A stretch of 64,000 nt of DNA from Streptomyces endocoffeicus (GCF_016741935.1 NZ_JAERRG010000014.1:186001-250000); one strand, 5' to 3'. Shown: positions 32,545 through 41,941, counted from the first letter of the stretch. Translations and numbers: made by a program. The notes: generated by a model not told the origin, from the letters alone.

Positions 32545-33882
32545 TCACAGAGGAACGCGCAGTGCCCCGTCGATGAGTTCGGCGGCCTCGGCCGTCGCGG
32601 CGCTTCCGCTGGCCGCGAGGTGTTCCCGTACCGCCCGCAGTCGGTCGCGTAACCGCTGGGACTCCATGCCCCGTGCCCGCTCGGTCATCTCCACCGCGGT
32701 GGCGCCCGCCCGGTCCGCCTCGCCCTGGCGCAGCTCGATATGGGTGAGCATGGCGAGCCGGTGCACCCGGCCCCGGTCGTGGGCGGGGGTGCCGACCGCG
32801 GCGGTGGCGTGCTCGCGGGCGCCACCGAGGTCGCCGAGGCTCAGCAGCGCCTCGGCCACCTGGACGTTCACCAGACCTGGCTGGACATAGCCGGTCTCGT
32901 CGGGCTCCTGGCCCGGTCTGATCCGGTCGGCGGCGGTCTCGGCGCGCCGGATGCAGGACAGCGCCCCGGCGCCGTCGCCGAGCCGGGCGTACGCCTTGGC
33001 CTGCATGGCGTAGAGGTCGGCGGCGAGCGCGGGGGTGATCTGGGAACCCGCGGCGCGCAGCGCCGACTCGGCGAAGGCGACCGCCTGCCGGTACTCCTTC
33101 ATGAAGAGGGACTGGTTGACCAGCAGCGCTATCACATACGCGCCCAGGCCCCGGTCACCGCTGGCCTTGGCGAGCCGCAGCGCCTGGTGGAAGTAGCGCT
33201 GGGCCAGGCCGTGCGCGTTGGAGTCGTACGCGCAGATCCCGGCGATGGCCACCAGGCCGCCGGTCGTCCGGTGCAGCTGGCGGCCGGTGTCGTCGGCGTA
33301 CGCCCCGCGCAGCAGCGGCGCGGCCTCGGAGTTGAGGAACCCCACCACCCGGGTCCGGGTCGCGACACCGCCGGCCTTGCGGTACATCTGCTCGTAGTGG
33401 GCGCGGGCGGCGCGCAGCGTCTCGATGTCGGTCATGCTGACGCGGGTCAGCCCGCGCCGGGAGACATCGGAGTCCTCGGGAGGGTTCTCCCACTCCCACA
33501 CCGGGATGACGGCGGGGGTGCCGGTGACCGCCGGGGCCTCGACGACATGCGGGCGCTGCTGTTCGTCCGAGCGCCACAGCGCGGTGGCGCGCTCGACGAA
33601 CCCGGAGAGCGAGGTGGCGGGGGTGCGCACGCTGCCGGGGGTGCCGAGACCGATGTCATCCAGGGTGAGGGCGCGGTGCAGCCGCTCGCCCAGCACCTCG
33701 CAGATGAGGTCGGGCACCTGGCCGCGCGGCCGCTGGCCCTTCAGCCACCGGGCCACCGCGGTGTGTTCGTACCGCAGCTTCATCCCCCGGGCCCGGCCCG
33801 CCTCGTTGACATGCGCGGCCAGCCCCGCGTGGGAGACCCCGGCCTCGTCGAGCACGGAGTCGAGCAGTGTGTTGGGCTCCAT
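32545..33882 (-). CDS. HTH/TPR regulator, NsdA-like
   Basis: 445 residues. The N-terminal HTH domain reads LDSVLDEAGVSHAGLAAHVN, then YEHTAVARWLKGQRPRGQVPDLICEVLGERLHRALTLDDIGLG, and the C-terminal half is a TPR array. This is the layout of NsdA-type Streptomyces regulators that repress development and antibiotic production; the match is by recollection. The lasso-side regulator at 22666-24042 shares the architecture. A near-palindrome lies 47-63 bases before the start. Confidence 0.82.
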   Translation of the reverse strand: MEPNTLLDSVLDEAGVSHAGLAAHVNEAGRARGMKLRYEHTAVARWLKGQRPRGQVPDLICEVLGERLHRALTLDDIGLGTPGSVRTPATSLSGFVERATALWRSDEQQRPHVVEAPAVTGTPAVIPVWEWENPPEDSDVSRRGLTRVSMTDIETLRAARAHYEQMYRKAGGVATRTRVVGFLNSEAAPLLRGAYADDTGRQLHRTTGGLVAIAGICAYDSNAHGLAQRYFHQALRLAKASGDRGLGAYVIALLVNQSLFMKEYRQAVAFAESALRAAGSQITPALAADLYAMQAKAYARLGDGAGALSCIRRAETAADRIRPGQEPDETGYVQPGLVNVQVAEALLSLGDLGGAREHATAAVGTPAHDRGRVHRLAMLTHIELRQGEADRAGATAVEMTERARGMESQRLRDRLRAVREHLAASGSAATAEAAELIDGALRVPL

Positions 33883-33928
33883 CTCGCCCTCCCGAAGCGC
33901 TCGGTGGCGCCAGCGTAATGGAGGGCGA

Positions 33929-33945
33929 TTCGCACGGGGTGTGAA
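33929..33945. promoter_or_regulatory. 17-bp near-palindrome upstream of the NsdA-like gene
   Basis: TTCGCACGGGGTGTGAA has arms TTCGCAC and GTGTGAA with one mismatch. It shares 15 bases with 31529-31543. Its position 47-63 bases before the regulator start suggests autoregulation. Confidence 0.5.
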
Positions 33946-33968
33946 TCGGGTGGCCGTATCAGGCAGTT

Positions 33969-35186
33969 CTAGGCCCGGTGGGCATCGGCGGCGGGGCGGC
34001 TGAGGGCCGTGGGGGGCGAGAGCGGGCAGTGGTCGTAGCGCAGGGCGAGCAGCGCGACGTCGTCGGCGAGCCGCCCGCCGGTGTGGCGCAGCAGCGCCGA
34101 GCGCACCCCCGCCACGACCGCCGCCGGAACGAGCGGTCCGGCGCCCGCGGCCTCGGACAGGGCGCGGCGCAGCGGGAAGAACGTGCCGTGGGCGTCGCGG
34201 GCGTCCTCGGCGCCATCGGTGTGCAGCACCAGGGTGTCGCCGGCGCCCAGGGAGCCCCAGTGGGCGGTGGGGAGTTCGGCGGGGAGCGGGAAGAGGCCGA
34301 GCGGCGGCAGCACCTCACCGGGCGCGGTCTGCCGGGCCAGGGCCGGGCCGACGGGCTGTTCGCGGAGGCGGTACGGCCAAGGGTGGCCGCAGTTGAGCGT
34401 GGTGACCTCGCCGTCCCGCCCCACCTCCAGCAGCAGGACGGTCACGAACTCCTCGTCCACATGGCTGTCCAGCGGGCACTCCCCGTCGGCGCGGGCCCGC
34501 AGATGGCGCTCCAGGGTGCGGTCGAGCCGCCGCAGCACCTCGCTGAGCCGGGGTTCCTCATGGGCGGCCTCGCGGAAGCCGCCGAGGACGGCGGCCACGG
34601 TGCCGATCGCGGCGAGGCCGTGCCCGCGGACATCGCCGATGATGACGCGGACGCCGTACGGGGTGGCCAGCGCCTCGTAGAGATCGCCGCCGACGACGGC
34701 GCCCCGGCTGGCCGACAGATGGCCGCCCGCCAGCTCGATGCCCTCCAGCCGGGCCGGGAGCGGCCGCAGCACCACGTCCTGCGCCGCGGCGGCCACCGCC
34801 CGTAGCTCCTCCAGCTCGCGGACCAGCCGCATCTTGCGGCCCGCCGTGAGATAGCCGCCGAGGGCCACACCGACGATGGCGCAGCAGGTGATCAGCGGGG
34901 CGTGGGGATCCGTCACCTCGCCCTCGGGCTCCGGCGCGGTCGCGGGGGCGAAGGCGAACAGCAGACCGGCGCCGCCGAGCAGCAGCACGCATCCGCGGCG
35001 GCCGCCACTCGCGCAGGCGATGGCGGGTGCCGCGGCGATGAGGGGGACGACCTCGGTGTGGTGCGGGGTCAGCAGCTCCCAGCAGATGACGCCGAGCACC
35101 CACAGACAGGCGACGGCGCGGGCGGCCGCCCGCAGACTCCGTGCCCTCCGTACGAACGCGCCGCCGACTGCCGATGTCCCGATCAT
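33969..35186 (-). CDS. Membrane PP2C-family (SpoIIE-type) phosphatase
   Basis: 405 residues. About four hydrophobic segments fill residues 15-120, and the SpoIIE/RsbU phosphatase domain occupies 150-390: AVVGGDLYEALATPYGVRVIIGDVRGHGLAA gives the metal-binding GD...GDVxGHG motif, TLNCGHPWPYRL and LVLHTDGAEDARD the rest. Such proteins dephosphorylate anti-sigma-factor antagonists. No partner anti-sigma gene is adjacent. ATG 35186 is preferred because the long upstream frame enters repeat DNA. Confidence 0.9.
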   Translation of the reverse strand: MIGTSAVGGAFVRRARSLRAAARAVACLWVLGVICWELLTPHHTEVVPLIAAAPAIACASGGRRGCVLLLGGAGLLFAFAPATAPEPEGEVTDPHAPLITCCAIVGVALGGYLTAGRKMRLVRELEELRAVAAAAQDVVLRPLPARLEGIELAGGHLSASRGAVVGGDLYEALATPYGVRVIIGDVRGHGLAAIGTVAAVLGGFREAAHEEPRLSEVLRRLDRTLERHLRARADGECPLDSHVDEEFVTVLLLEVGRDGEVTTLNCGHPWPYRLREQPVGPALARQTAPGEVLPPLGLFPLPAELPTAHWGSLGAGDTLVLHTDGAEDARDAHGTFFPLRRALSEAAGAGPLVPAAVVAGVRSALLRHTGGRLADDVALLALRYDHCPLSPPTALSRPAADAHRA

Positions 35187-35965
35187 GTGTCGCCCCCAAC
35201 GCCGGCCAATGAGGCGGTCGGCCGGGCCTCCGGACGGTCGGTCCCGTATGGGCCGTACGACCGGCACGATTCTTGCGACAGCTTCTGCCAATTGGACCGG
35301 CCGCCTCCGCATCTCACCTGATCGGGTGACCGCGGCCTGGGCGCCCATCCGAACACCCCGGCGTGCCGCGGACGGATGTCGGCTGTTTGCCGTTGACCGG
35401 GTGGGGCGGCGGGCTCGGCGACTCGTGCCGCCTACGGCGGGCTGCTCCCCTCCCCGCCCCTTCCCGACACCTGACGATATGCGGCTCCGCCGCGTGCGGG
35501 GCTCCGCCCCCAGACCCCGAACCGGAGCTCCGCCCCTTCCCGCGGCATCGATATGCGGCTCCGCCGCACCGCAGAGGCTCCGCCACACGGCAGAGGCTCC
35601 GCCCCTGGACCCCGGGGTCCAGGGGCGGAGCCCCTGGTATCGGGAAGGGGCGGGGAGGGGAAAGCATCGCTACCCGGCTCCGCCGCGTGGTCCGCCGGAC
35701 ACCCCGTAAGCCGCCACCGCGGCGGCCCGCGCAAGCCGAGCAGGCGAGCGCGCGGGAAGGCCCGGAGCACTCCGAAGCGCTGCGCGCCCGCGGTCCCGGG
35801 ACACCCGCGGCGCGGCGTGCGGCCGCCGTCCCGGGACACCCGCGGCGCCGCGTGGCGCGTGCGTTCGCCGTCGCGGGGGCCGGGGTACGGCGATGGGGCG
35901 CTCCCGGGTCGGGGGCGCCCCATCTGTTGGTGCGGCGGTCGGCGGGAGCCGGGTGCCGGGTGCCG
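35187..35965. repeat. Gene-free region of dispersed GC-rich repeats
   Basis: 779 bases without a supported gene between the phosphatase and pheT. It includes GGCTCCGCC-type words: GATATGCGGCTCCGCCGC occurs twice (about 35476 and 35549), GGGGCTCCGCCCC near 35498, and CCCGGGACACCCGCGGCGC twice between 35790 and 35860. Related elements lie at 14.2 kb, 42 kb and near 3.9 kb. A perfect 38-bp palindrome is annotated separately. Long open frames here are by-products of GC bias. Confidence 0.7.
35595..35632. repeat. Perfect 38-bp palindrome
   Basis: The left arm GGCTCCGCCCCTGGACCCC (35595-35613) is followed directly by its exact reverse complement (35614-35632). As RNA it would form a very stable hairpin with no unpaired loop beyond the turn. 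It could end transcription from the pheST side, 330 bases downstream of pheT, or act as a mobile repeat. Confidence 0.85.
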
Positions 35966-38491
35966 TCAGGCTCCGCGCAGGGTGGCGCCCGTACGGTCGG
36001 CGGCCGCCGACACCGCGGCGTCCCGGGACGCGGCGATCTCCTCGGCGGTCAGCGTGCGGTCCGGGGCGCGGAAGCGCAGCGCGTAGGCCAGCGACTTCCT
36101 GCCCTCGCCGAGCTGCTCACCGGTGAAGACGTCGAACAGGCGGAGGGATTCGAGCAGTTCCCCCGCGCCCTCGCGCAGCGCCGTCTCGACCTCGGCCGCG
36201 GGCACGGACGCGTCCACGACCAGCGCGACGTCCTGGGTGGCCACCGGGAAGGTGGAGACGTGGGGCGCCTCCACCCGGCCGGCCCCGGCCTGCTCCAGGC
36301 GGTCGAGCTCGATCTCCATCGCGCAGGTGCGCTCGGGCAGCCCCAGGGCCTTGGTGACCCGCGGATGCAGCTCACCGGCGTTGCCGACGAGGATCTCCTC
36401 GCCGTCGACGACGGCCAGCAGCGCGGCGCAGCGGCCCGGGTGCCACGGATCCTGCTGGTCCTGGCGGACGGTCAGCTCGGCGCCCGCCTCGCGGGCCACG
36501 ATCCGGCCCGCCTCGACGGCGTCGGCCCAGCTCACCGGGGTGCCCTCGCCCCACCAGCCGGCCTGCTCACGGTCGCCCGCGAGGACGACGGCGGCGCGGC
36601 GCGGCTGGTGCGGCAGCGCCGCGTCGAGCCCGGCGATCTGCTCGTCGGTGGGACGGCGGTCGACGGGCAGGACGGCCGCGGGCGGCTCGTCACCGGTGGC
36701 GCGGAAGACCAGACCCGTCTCGAAGAGCGCGAGGTCGTGCTCGCCGCGTCCGGCGTTGCGGCGCAGCGCGCCGAGCAGCCCGGGCAGCAGTGTCGTACGG
36801 AGCGCGGGCTCGGTGTCCGACAGCGGGTTGACCAGCCGGACCACATCGCGCCGCGGGTCGTCGGCGGCCAGCCCGAACTGGTCGAGGACCTCCTCGCCGA
36901 GGAACGGGTAGTTCAGCGCCTCGACGTAGCCGGCCCCGGCCAGCGCCCGGCCGACCCGGCGGTGCAGCCGCTGACGCTCGGTCAGCCCGCGCCCGGCGGG
37001 GGGCCGGGGCAGGGTCGAGGGGAGGTTCTCGTACCCCTCGAGCCGGATGACCTCCTCGGCCAGGTCGTTGGGGTCGGTGAGGTCCGGCCGCCAGCTGGGC
37101 ACGGTGACGGTGAGATCGTCGGCGCCGTAGACATCACAGCCGATCTGCTGCAGCCGGCGCACCACGGTCTCGCGGCCGTAGGACACCCCCGCGACCTTGT
37201 CCGGGTGGTCGGCGGGCAGCGTGATGGTGTGCGGGGCGCTGGGCGCGATGATCTCGGTGACGCCCACCTCGGCGGTGCCGCCCGCGAGCAGCACCAGCAG
37301 ATCGACGGTGCGCTGCGCCGCCGCCGAGGTGGCCTCGGGGTCGACACCGCGCTCGAACCGGCGGGACGCCTCGGAGGACAGCTTGTGGCGGCGGGCGGTG
37401 CGGGCGACCGAGACGGGGGCGAAGTGGGCGGCCTCGATGACGACCTCGGTGGTGCCCGCCACCTGGCCGGACTCGGGGTCGGCGGCGGTGTCCGCGATCT
37501 CGGTGTTGGCGCCGCCCATGACACCGGCGAGGCCGATGGGGCCGCTCTCGTCGGTGATGACGAGGTCCTCGGCGTCCAGGACGCGCTGGGTGCCGTCGAG
37601 GGTGGTGAGCTTCTCGCCGGGCTCCGCGCGGCGCACCCCGATCGCCCCGGTGATCCGGGAGCGGTCGTAGGCGTGCAGCGGCTGGCCCAGTTCGAGCATC
37701 ACGTAGTTGGTGACGTCGACGGCGAGCGAGACCGGGCGCATCCCGGCCTTCTGGAGCCGGCGCTGGAGCCAGATCGGGGAGTGCGCCTCGGGGTCGAGCC
37801 CGGTGACGGTGCGGGCCGTGAAGCGGTCGCAGCCGATCGGGTCGGCGACCTTGACCGGGTAGCCGTGGCTGTTGGGCGCGGGCACGTCGAGGAGGGCCGG
37901 GTCGCTCAGCGGCAGCTCGTAGGCGGTCGCGGTCTCGCGGGCGACACCGCGCATCGACAGGCAGTAGCCCCGGTCGGGGGTGACGGCGATGTCGAGGACG
38001 TCGTCGACCAGCTGGAGCAGCTCGATGGCGTCGGTGCCGACCTCGTGCTCGGGCGGGAGCACGATGATGCCGTCGTGCTCGTCGGACATGCCCAGCTCGC
38101 TGGCGGAGCAGATCATGCCGTGCGAGACCTTGCCGTAGGTCTTGCGCGCGGAGATCGCGAAGCCGCCGGGCAGCTCGGCGCCGGGCAGCACGACCACGAC
38201 CTTGTCACCGACCGCGAAGTTCCGGGCGCCGCAGACGATCTCCTGCGGCTCACCGGTGCCGTTGGCCTGGCCGACGTCCACGGTGCAGAAGCGGATCGGC
38301 TTCTTGAAGCCCTCCAGCTCCTCGATGGTCAGCACGTGCCCGACGACCAGGGGGCCCTTGAGCCCCGCGCCGAGCTGCTCGACCGTCTCGACCTCGAGCC
38401 CGGCGGCGACGAGTTTGGCCTGTACGTCACGGCCGGTCTCACCGGCGGGCAGGTCGACGTACTCCCGCAGCCAAGAAAGCGGGACCCGCAT
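35966..38491 (-). CDS. pheT: Phenylalanine-tRNA ligase beta subunit
   Basis: 841 residues. Domains in order: the N-terminal MRVPLSWLREYVDLP, a tRNA-binding EMAP-like domain (about 40-155: GHVLTIEELEGFKKPIRFCTVDVGQANG), B3/B4 editing (to about 400), B5, the synthetase-like core, and a C-terminal FDX-ACB domain (ATQDVALVVDASVPAAEVE...LRFRAPDRTLT). It starts one base inside the pheS stop (TGATG). It completes the (alpha-beta)2 enzyme with PheS. Confidence 0.96.
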   Translation of the reverse strand: MRVPLSWLREYVDLPAGETGRDVQAKLVAAGLEVETVEQLGAGLKGPLVVGHVLTIEELEGFKKPIRFCTVDVGQANGTGEPQEIVCGARNFAVGDKVVVVLPGAELPGGFAISARKTYGKVSHGMICSASELGMSDEHDGIIVLPPEHEVGTDAIELLQLVDDVLDIAVTPDRGYCLSMRGVARETATAYELPLSDPALLDVPAPNSHGYPVKVADPIGCDRFTARTVTGLDPEAHSPIWLQRRLQKAGMRPVSLAVDVTNYVMLELGQPLHAYDRSRITGAIGVRRAEPGEKLTTLDGTQRVLDAEDLVITDESGPIGLAGVMGGANTEIADTAADPESGQVAGTTEVVIEAAHFAPVSVARTARRHKLSSEASRRFERGVDPEATSAAAQRTVDLLVLLAGGTAEVGVTEIIAPSAPHTITLPADHPDKVAGVSYGRETVVRRLQQIGCDVYGADDLTVTVPSWRPDLTDPNDLAEEVIRLEGYENLPSTLPRPPAGRGLTERQRLHRRVGRALAGAGYVEALNYPFLGEEVLDQFGLAADDPRRDVVRLVNPLSDTEPALRTTLLPGLLGALRRNAGRGEHDLALFETGLVFRATGDEPPAAVLPVDRRPTDEQIAGLDAALPHQPRRAAVVLAGDREQAGWWGEGTPVSWADAVEAGRIVAREAGAELTVRQDQQDPWHPGRCAALLAVVDGEEILVGNAGELHPRVTKALGLPERTCAMEIELDRLEQAGAGRVEAPHVSTFPVATQDVALVVDASVPAAEVETALREGAGELLESLRLFDVFTGEQLGEGRKSLAYALRFRAPDRTLTAEEIAASRDAAVSAAADRTGATLRGA

Positions 38492-39621
38492 CAGATCTCC
38501 ATCCCGAAGGGCCGGGTGAAGCGCACATCACCCTCGACCATGTCTCGCATGTCTTCCACGTTGTGCCGGAACATCAGCATCCGCTCGATGCCGAAGCCGA
38601 AGGCGAAGCCGCTGTACCTGTCCGGGTCGAGACCGCAGGCGATGAGCACCCGCGGGTTGACCATTCCGCAGCCGCCCAGCTCGATCCAGCCCTCGCTGGA
38701 GCAGGTGCGGCAGGGCCGGTCCGGGTTGCCCACGGACTCGCCGCGGCACACGTAGCACAGCATGTCCATCTCGGCGGACGGCTCGGTGAACGGGAAGAAG
38801 TTCGGCCGCAGCCGGGTGGACATGCCCTCGCCGAACAGCGCCCGCACCATGTGGTCGAGCGTGCCCTTGAGGTCGGCCATGGTCAGGCCCTCGTCGATGG
38901 CGAGCAGCTCGACCTGGTTGAAGACGGGGGTGTGCGTGGCGTCCAGCTCATCGGTGCGGTAGGTGCGGCCCGGGCAGATCACATAGATGGGCGGCTCGCG
39001 GTCGATCATCGACCGGATCTGCACCGGCGAGGTGTGGGTGCGCAGCACCACACCGGAGCCCTCGCCGTCCTTATCGCCCTTCGCGCCGCGCACGAAGAAG
39101 GTGTCCTGCATCTCGCGGGCGGGGTGGTCGGGCGGGAAGTTGAGCGCGTCGAAGTTGAACCACTCGGCCTCCACCTCGGGGCCCTCGGCGACCTCGTAGC
39201 CCATGGCCACGAAGACGTCCTCGATGCGCTCGGAGAACGTGGTGATCGGATGGCGGGCGCCGGCCGGGGTGCGGTCGTACGGCAGGGTGACGTCCACCGC
39301 CTCCTCGACCAGCACCCGGGCGTCACGCTCCGCCTCCAGCTCCTCCTGCCGGGTCTTCAGCGCCTGGTTGACCTGGCCGCGGGCCTGGCCGACGCGCTTG
39401 CCCGCGTCCGCCTTGGCGTGCGGCGGCAGGGCGCCGATCTCGCGGTTGGCGAGCGCCAGCGGCGAGCGGTCACCGGTGTGGGCGACCTTCACCTCGCGCA
39501 GCGCCTCGAGATCCCCGGCGGCGGCGATGGCGGCGAGCGCCTCGTCCCGCCTGCGGGCGATCTCTTCCGGTTTCAGTGCCTCGACCTCGACAGGGTCGTA
39601 CGACTTATTCGGTGCCGACAT
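38491..39621 (-). CDS. pheS: Phenylalanine-tRNA ligase alpha subunit
   Basis: 376 residues. An N-terminal coiled coil (EIARRRDEALAAI, AKADAGKRVGQARGQVNQAL) is followed by the class II core: HPITTFSERIEDVFVAMGYEV, HTSPVQIRSMID (motif 2 region) and GFAFGFGIERMLMFRHNVEDMRD (motif 3). A CxxC...CxxC segment (CYVCRGES...CRTCSSEGW) is visible at about 310-335. ATG 39621 follows GGGAAGAG. It forms a two-gene operon with pheT. Confidence 0.96.
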   Translation of the reverse strand: MSAPNKSYDPVEVEALKPEEIARRRDEALAAIAAAGDLEALREVKVAHTGDRSPLALANREIGALPPHAKADAGKRVGQARGQVNQALKTRQEELEAERDARVLVEEAVDVTLPYDRTPAGARHPITTFSERIEDVFVAMGYEVAEGPEVEAEWFNFDALNFPPDHPAREMQDTFFVRGAKGDKDGEGSGVVLRTHTSPVQIRSMIDREPPIYVICPGRTYRTDELDATHTPVFNQVELLAIDEGLTMADLKGTLDHMVRALFGEGMSTRLRPNFFPFTEPSAEMDMLCYVCRGESVGNPDRPCRTCSSEGWIELGGCGMVNPRVLIACGLDPDRYSGFAFGFGIERMLMFRHNVEDMRDMVEGDVRFTRPFGMEI

Positions 39622-39643
39622 CTCTTCCCGTGCTTCCGATTGT

Positions 39644-39675
39644 CCCCCAGCTACCGCTGGGAGGTGCCCCCTGGC
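39644..39675 (-). other. Hairpin in the pheS 5' region
   Basis: CCCAGC (39646-39651) pairs with GCTGGG (39656-39661) around TACC, continuing into AGGTGCCCCC. I have seen this word in many Streptomyces intergenic regions, so it is probably a dispersed repeat. The rest of 39622-39853 shows no gene, no tRNA-like T-box and no obvious Phe-rich leader peptide. Confidence 0.45.
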
Positions 39676-39853
39676 TTCGCGACCCGGGCTCGACTGGCTG
39701 CGACCGCTGCGCCCCGAGGGGGACGCCAAAGGTGCCAAAGCCCGAGTCTAAGGGGCGCGAGAGGGGTGCTGTTCCTGGGGACGCCGCGCGACGGCCGCCG
39801 CCGCGCCCGGGGTCCGCCCCGTGCTGCCGGTGCTGGAGAAGCCCGCGGGTGGC

Positions 39854-41053
39854 TCAGGCCAGATAGGCCGGGGTGCCCACGGGCAGGGTAAATCGGAACT
39901 CCGCGCCGCCGCCGCGGGCCCGGTCGACGGTGATCGCGCCGCCGTGGGCCTCGACGATGCCCTTGACGATGTAGAGCCCCAGGCCGGTGCCGCCGCGCTT
40001 GCTGCCCCGCCAGAAGCGGGTGAAGACACGGCTCATCGACTCCTCCGGGATACCGGGGCCCTCGTCGCTCACGGTGACGGCGGTCCTTTCGACAGTGGGG
40101 CCATCAGTGGGGCCTTCCGCGACCGGCTTGGCCGGTGCGGGCGCGATATCAATGGTGACCGTTCCCTCGCCGTGGCGCACCGCGTTTTCCAGCAGGTTGC
40201 CCAGCACCTGATCGATCTTGTCCGGATCGGCCCACAGCCTGGGCAGCGGCCCCCTGACCCTGATCAGGAACCGCTCGGCGGTATGGCCCGCCGCGGTGAG
40301 CGCCTGCACATGGCGGCGGACGGCGGCGGCGAGGTCCACCGGCTGACGGCGCACCTCCAGCCGGCCGGAGTCGATCCGGGAGATGTCCAGCAGCTCGGCG
40401 ATCAGCCGGGTGACCCGGTTGGCGTCGGCGTCGACGGTCTCCAGCATCAGCCGCTTCTGGTCGTCGGTGAACCGCTCCCACTTGGCCAGCAGCGTCGCCG
40501 TGAACCCCTTCACGGACGTCAGCGGCGAGCGCAGCTCATGGGCGACGGTCGCGATCAGCTCGGCATGGCTGCGCTCGGTGCGGCGGCGGGCCTCGGTGCC
40601 GCGCAGACAGACCACCACCCGGCGCACCGGCCCGGTCGGCCGCTCGCGCACATAGCGGGCCGAGACCAGCACCTCGCGGCCGCCCGGCAGCAGCAGGTTC
40701 CGCTCGGGCTGACCGGCCCGGATGGCCAGCCCTCCATAGGGATCGGTCAGCGCCCACCAGCGCCGGCCGTCCAGGTCCTCTAACGGCAGGGCCACCTCGA
40801 GCCGGCGGCCGATCGCGTCCGCGGGGTCGGTGGCGGTGATCCGGGCCGCCGCCGCGTTGAAGCACGTGACCAGGCCGGTCTCATCGGCCACGACCAGGCC
40901 GTCGGGCAGCTCGTCGGGGTGCGGTCCGAGCGCGTCCGGCACACCGCCGGGTACGCCGGGGTCCTCCCCCGTGTCCTCCCCGGCGGACGGGCGGCCGTGC
41001 CCGCCGGGCGCATGGGCTTCGGCCGCCCTGGCGCCGGAGGTCCTGACGTCCAT
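39854..41053 (-). CDS. Cytoplasmic PAS-containing sensor histidine kinase
   Basis: 399 residues. The PAS-like domain (about 45-150: LPDGLVVADETGLVTCFNAAAARI) is followed by the dimerisation domain with the phospho-acceptor His172 in ATVAHELRSPLTSVKG, and the ATPase domain (LGNLLENAVRHG, VSDEGPGIPEE, GGTGLGLYIVKGIVEAHGG). No membrane segments are seen. No response regulator is adjacent. It sits between the rRNA methyltransferase and pheS on the same strand, an arrangement found in other Streptomyces. ATG 41053 is chosen after an AGAGGGGG stretch; GTG 41059 is possible. Confidence 0.9.
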   Translation of the reverse strand: MDVRTSGARAAEAHAPGGHGRPSAGEDTGEDPGVPGGVPDALGPHPDELPDGLVVADETGLVTCFNAAAARITATDPADAIGRRLEVALPLEDLDGRRWWALTDPYGGLAIRAGQPERNLLLPGGREVLVSARYVRERPTGPVRRVVVCLRGTEARRRTERSHAELIATVAHELRSPLTSVKGFTATLLAKWERFTDDQKRLMLETVDADANRVTRLIAELLDISRIDSGRLEVRRQPVDLAAAVRRHVQALTAAGHTAERFLIRVRGPLPRLWADPDKIDQVLGNLLENAVRHGEGTVTIDIAPAPAKPVAEGPTDGPTVERTAVTVSDEGPGIPEESMSRVFTRFWRGSKRGGTGLGLYIVKGIVEAHGGAITVDRARGGGAEFRFTLPVGTPAYLA

Positions 41054-41097
41054 CCCCACACCCCCTCTCGGGTCCCCTCCCAGAGGGGGCAACCCTA

Positions 41098-41931
41098 CTA
41101 GGTCGATGTGACGGAGCGGCACCCTGCGGGAGCGCGCTGCGCACGAGCGGAGGCATAGAGGCACACGGCGGCGGCCGTGGCGAGGTTGAGGCTCTCGGCC
41201 CTACCGTGAATCGGAACGCGCACCACCTCGTCCGCGAGTGCGCGGGTAGCCTCCGGCAGGCCCCATGCCTCATTGCCGAAGATCCAGGCGGTGGGGGCGC
41301 CCAGCAGCCCGTCGTCCAGCTCCGAGTCCAGGTCCCGCTCCCCCGCCCCGTCCGCGGCCAGCACCCGCGCCCCGGCCTCCCGCAGCCCGCTCACCGCGCG
41401 CTCGACGGGCACGCCGACGGCGACGGGGAGATGGAAGAGGGACCCGACGGAGGCGCGTACGGCCTTGGGGTTGTACGGGTCCACCGAGGCGTCCGTCAGC
41501 ACGACCGCGTCCGCCCCGGCGGCGTCGGCGCACCGCAGCACGGTGCCGGCGTTGCCGGGGTCGCGGACGTTCGCGAGTACGGCGACGAGCTTCGGCCGGG
41601 TGGCCAGGATCTCCTCGAACGGCGAGTCCAGGAAGCGGCACAGCCCGACGATGCCCTGCGGGGTGACCGTGTCGGACATCTCCGCGACGACGTCATCGGT
41701 CGCGGAGAACACGGGGATGTCCGCGGCGCGGGCGGCGTCGAGGATCTCCTGGTGCCGCTCGGCGGCCTCGGGGGTGGCGTACACCTCCACGAGATGCGCG
41801 ATGGCCTCCCGTACCGCCTGCGGCCCCTCGACGATGAACCGCCGCTCCTTGCCGCGGAAGCTGCGCTTGGCCAGCCGCCGGGCGGCGGTGACGCGTGGCG
41901 ATCGCAGGGACGTCAATTCGGGGGTCGCCAT
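41098..41931 (-). CDS. TrmH/SpoU-family RNA 2'-O-methyltransferase
   Basis: 277 residues. An N-terminal substrate-binding domain (KRSFRGKERRFIVEGPQAVREA) precedes the SPOUT knot domain with VLANVRDPGNAGTVLRCADAAGADAVVL, FGNEAWGLP and the C-terminal VRVPIHGRAESLNLATAAAVCLYA, the knotted SAM-binding signature. It probably methylates 23S rRNA ribose. ATG 41931. It follows rplT on the same strand after 787 bases of repeat DNA. Proteins of this family also confer thiopeptide resistance, which cannot be judged here. Confidence 0.88.
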   Translation of the reverse strand: MATPELTSLRSPRVTAARRLAKRSFRGKERRFIVEGPQAVREAIAHLVEVYATPEAAERHQEILDAARAADIPVFSATDDVVAEMSDTVTPQGIVGLCRFLDSPFEEILATRPKLVAVLANVRDPGNAGTVLRCADAAGADAVVLTDASVDPYNPKAVRASVGSLFHLPVAVGVPVERAVSGLREAGARVLAADGAGERDLDSELDDGLLGAPTAWIFGNEAWGLPEATRALADEVVRVPIHGRAESLNLATAAAVCLYASARAQRAPAGCRSVTST

Positions 41932-41941
41932 GGGGTGGGTG

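Noticed and set aside
35363..38755. 1130-codon plus-strand open frame over pheT
   Set aside because: It is a GC-bias shadow of pheT on the opposite strand. Its translation is low complexity with no domains.
39622..39853. T-box or Phe leader-peptide attenuator for pheST
   Set aside because: No T-box sequence, no Phe-rich short ORF and no U-run terminator were found. Only a common hairpin repeat is present.
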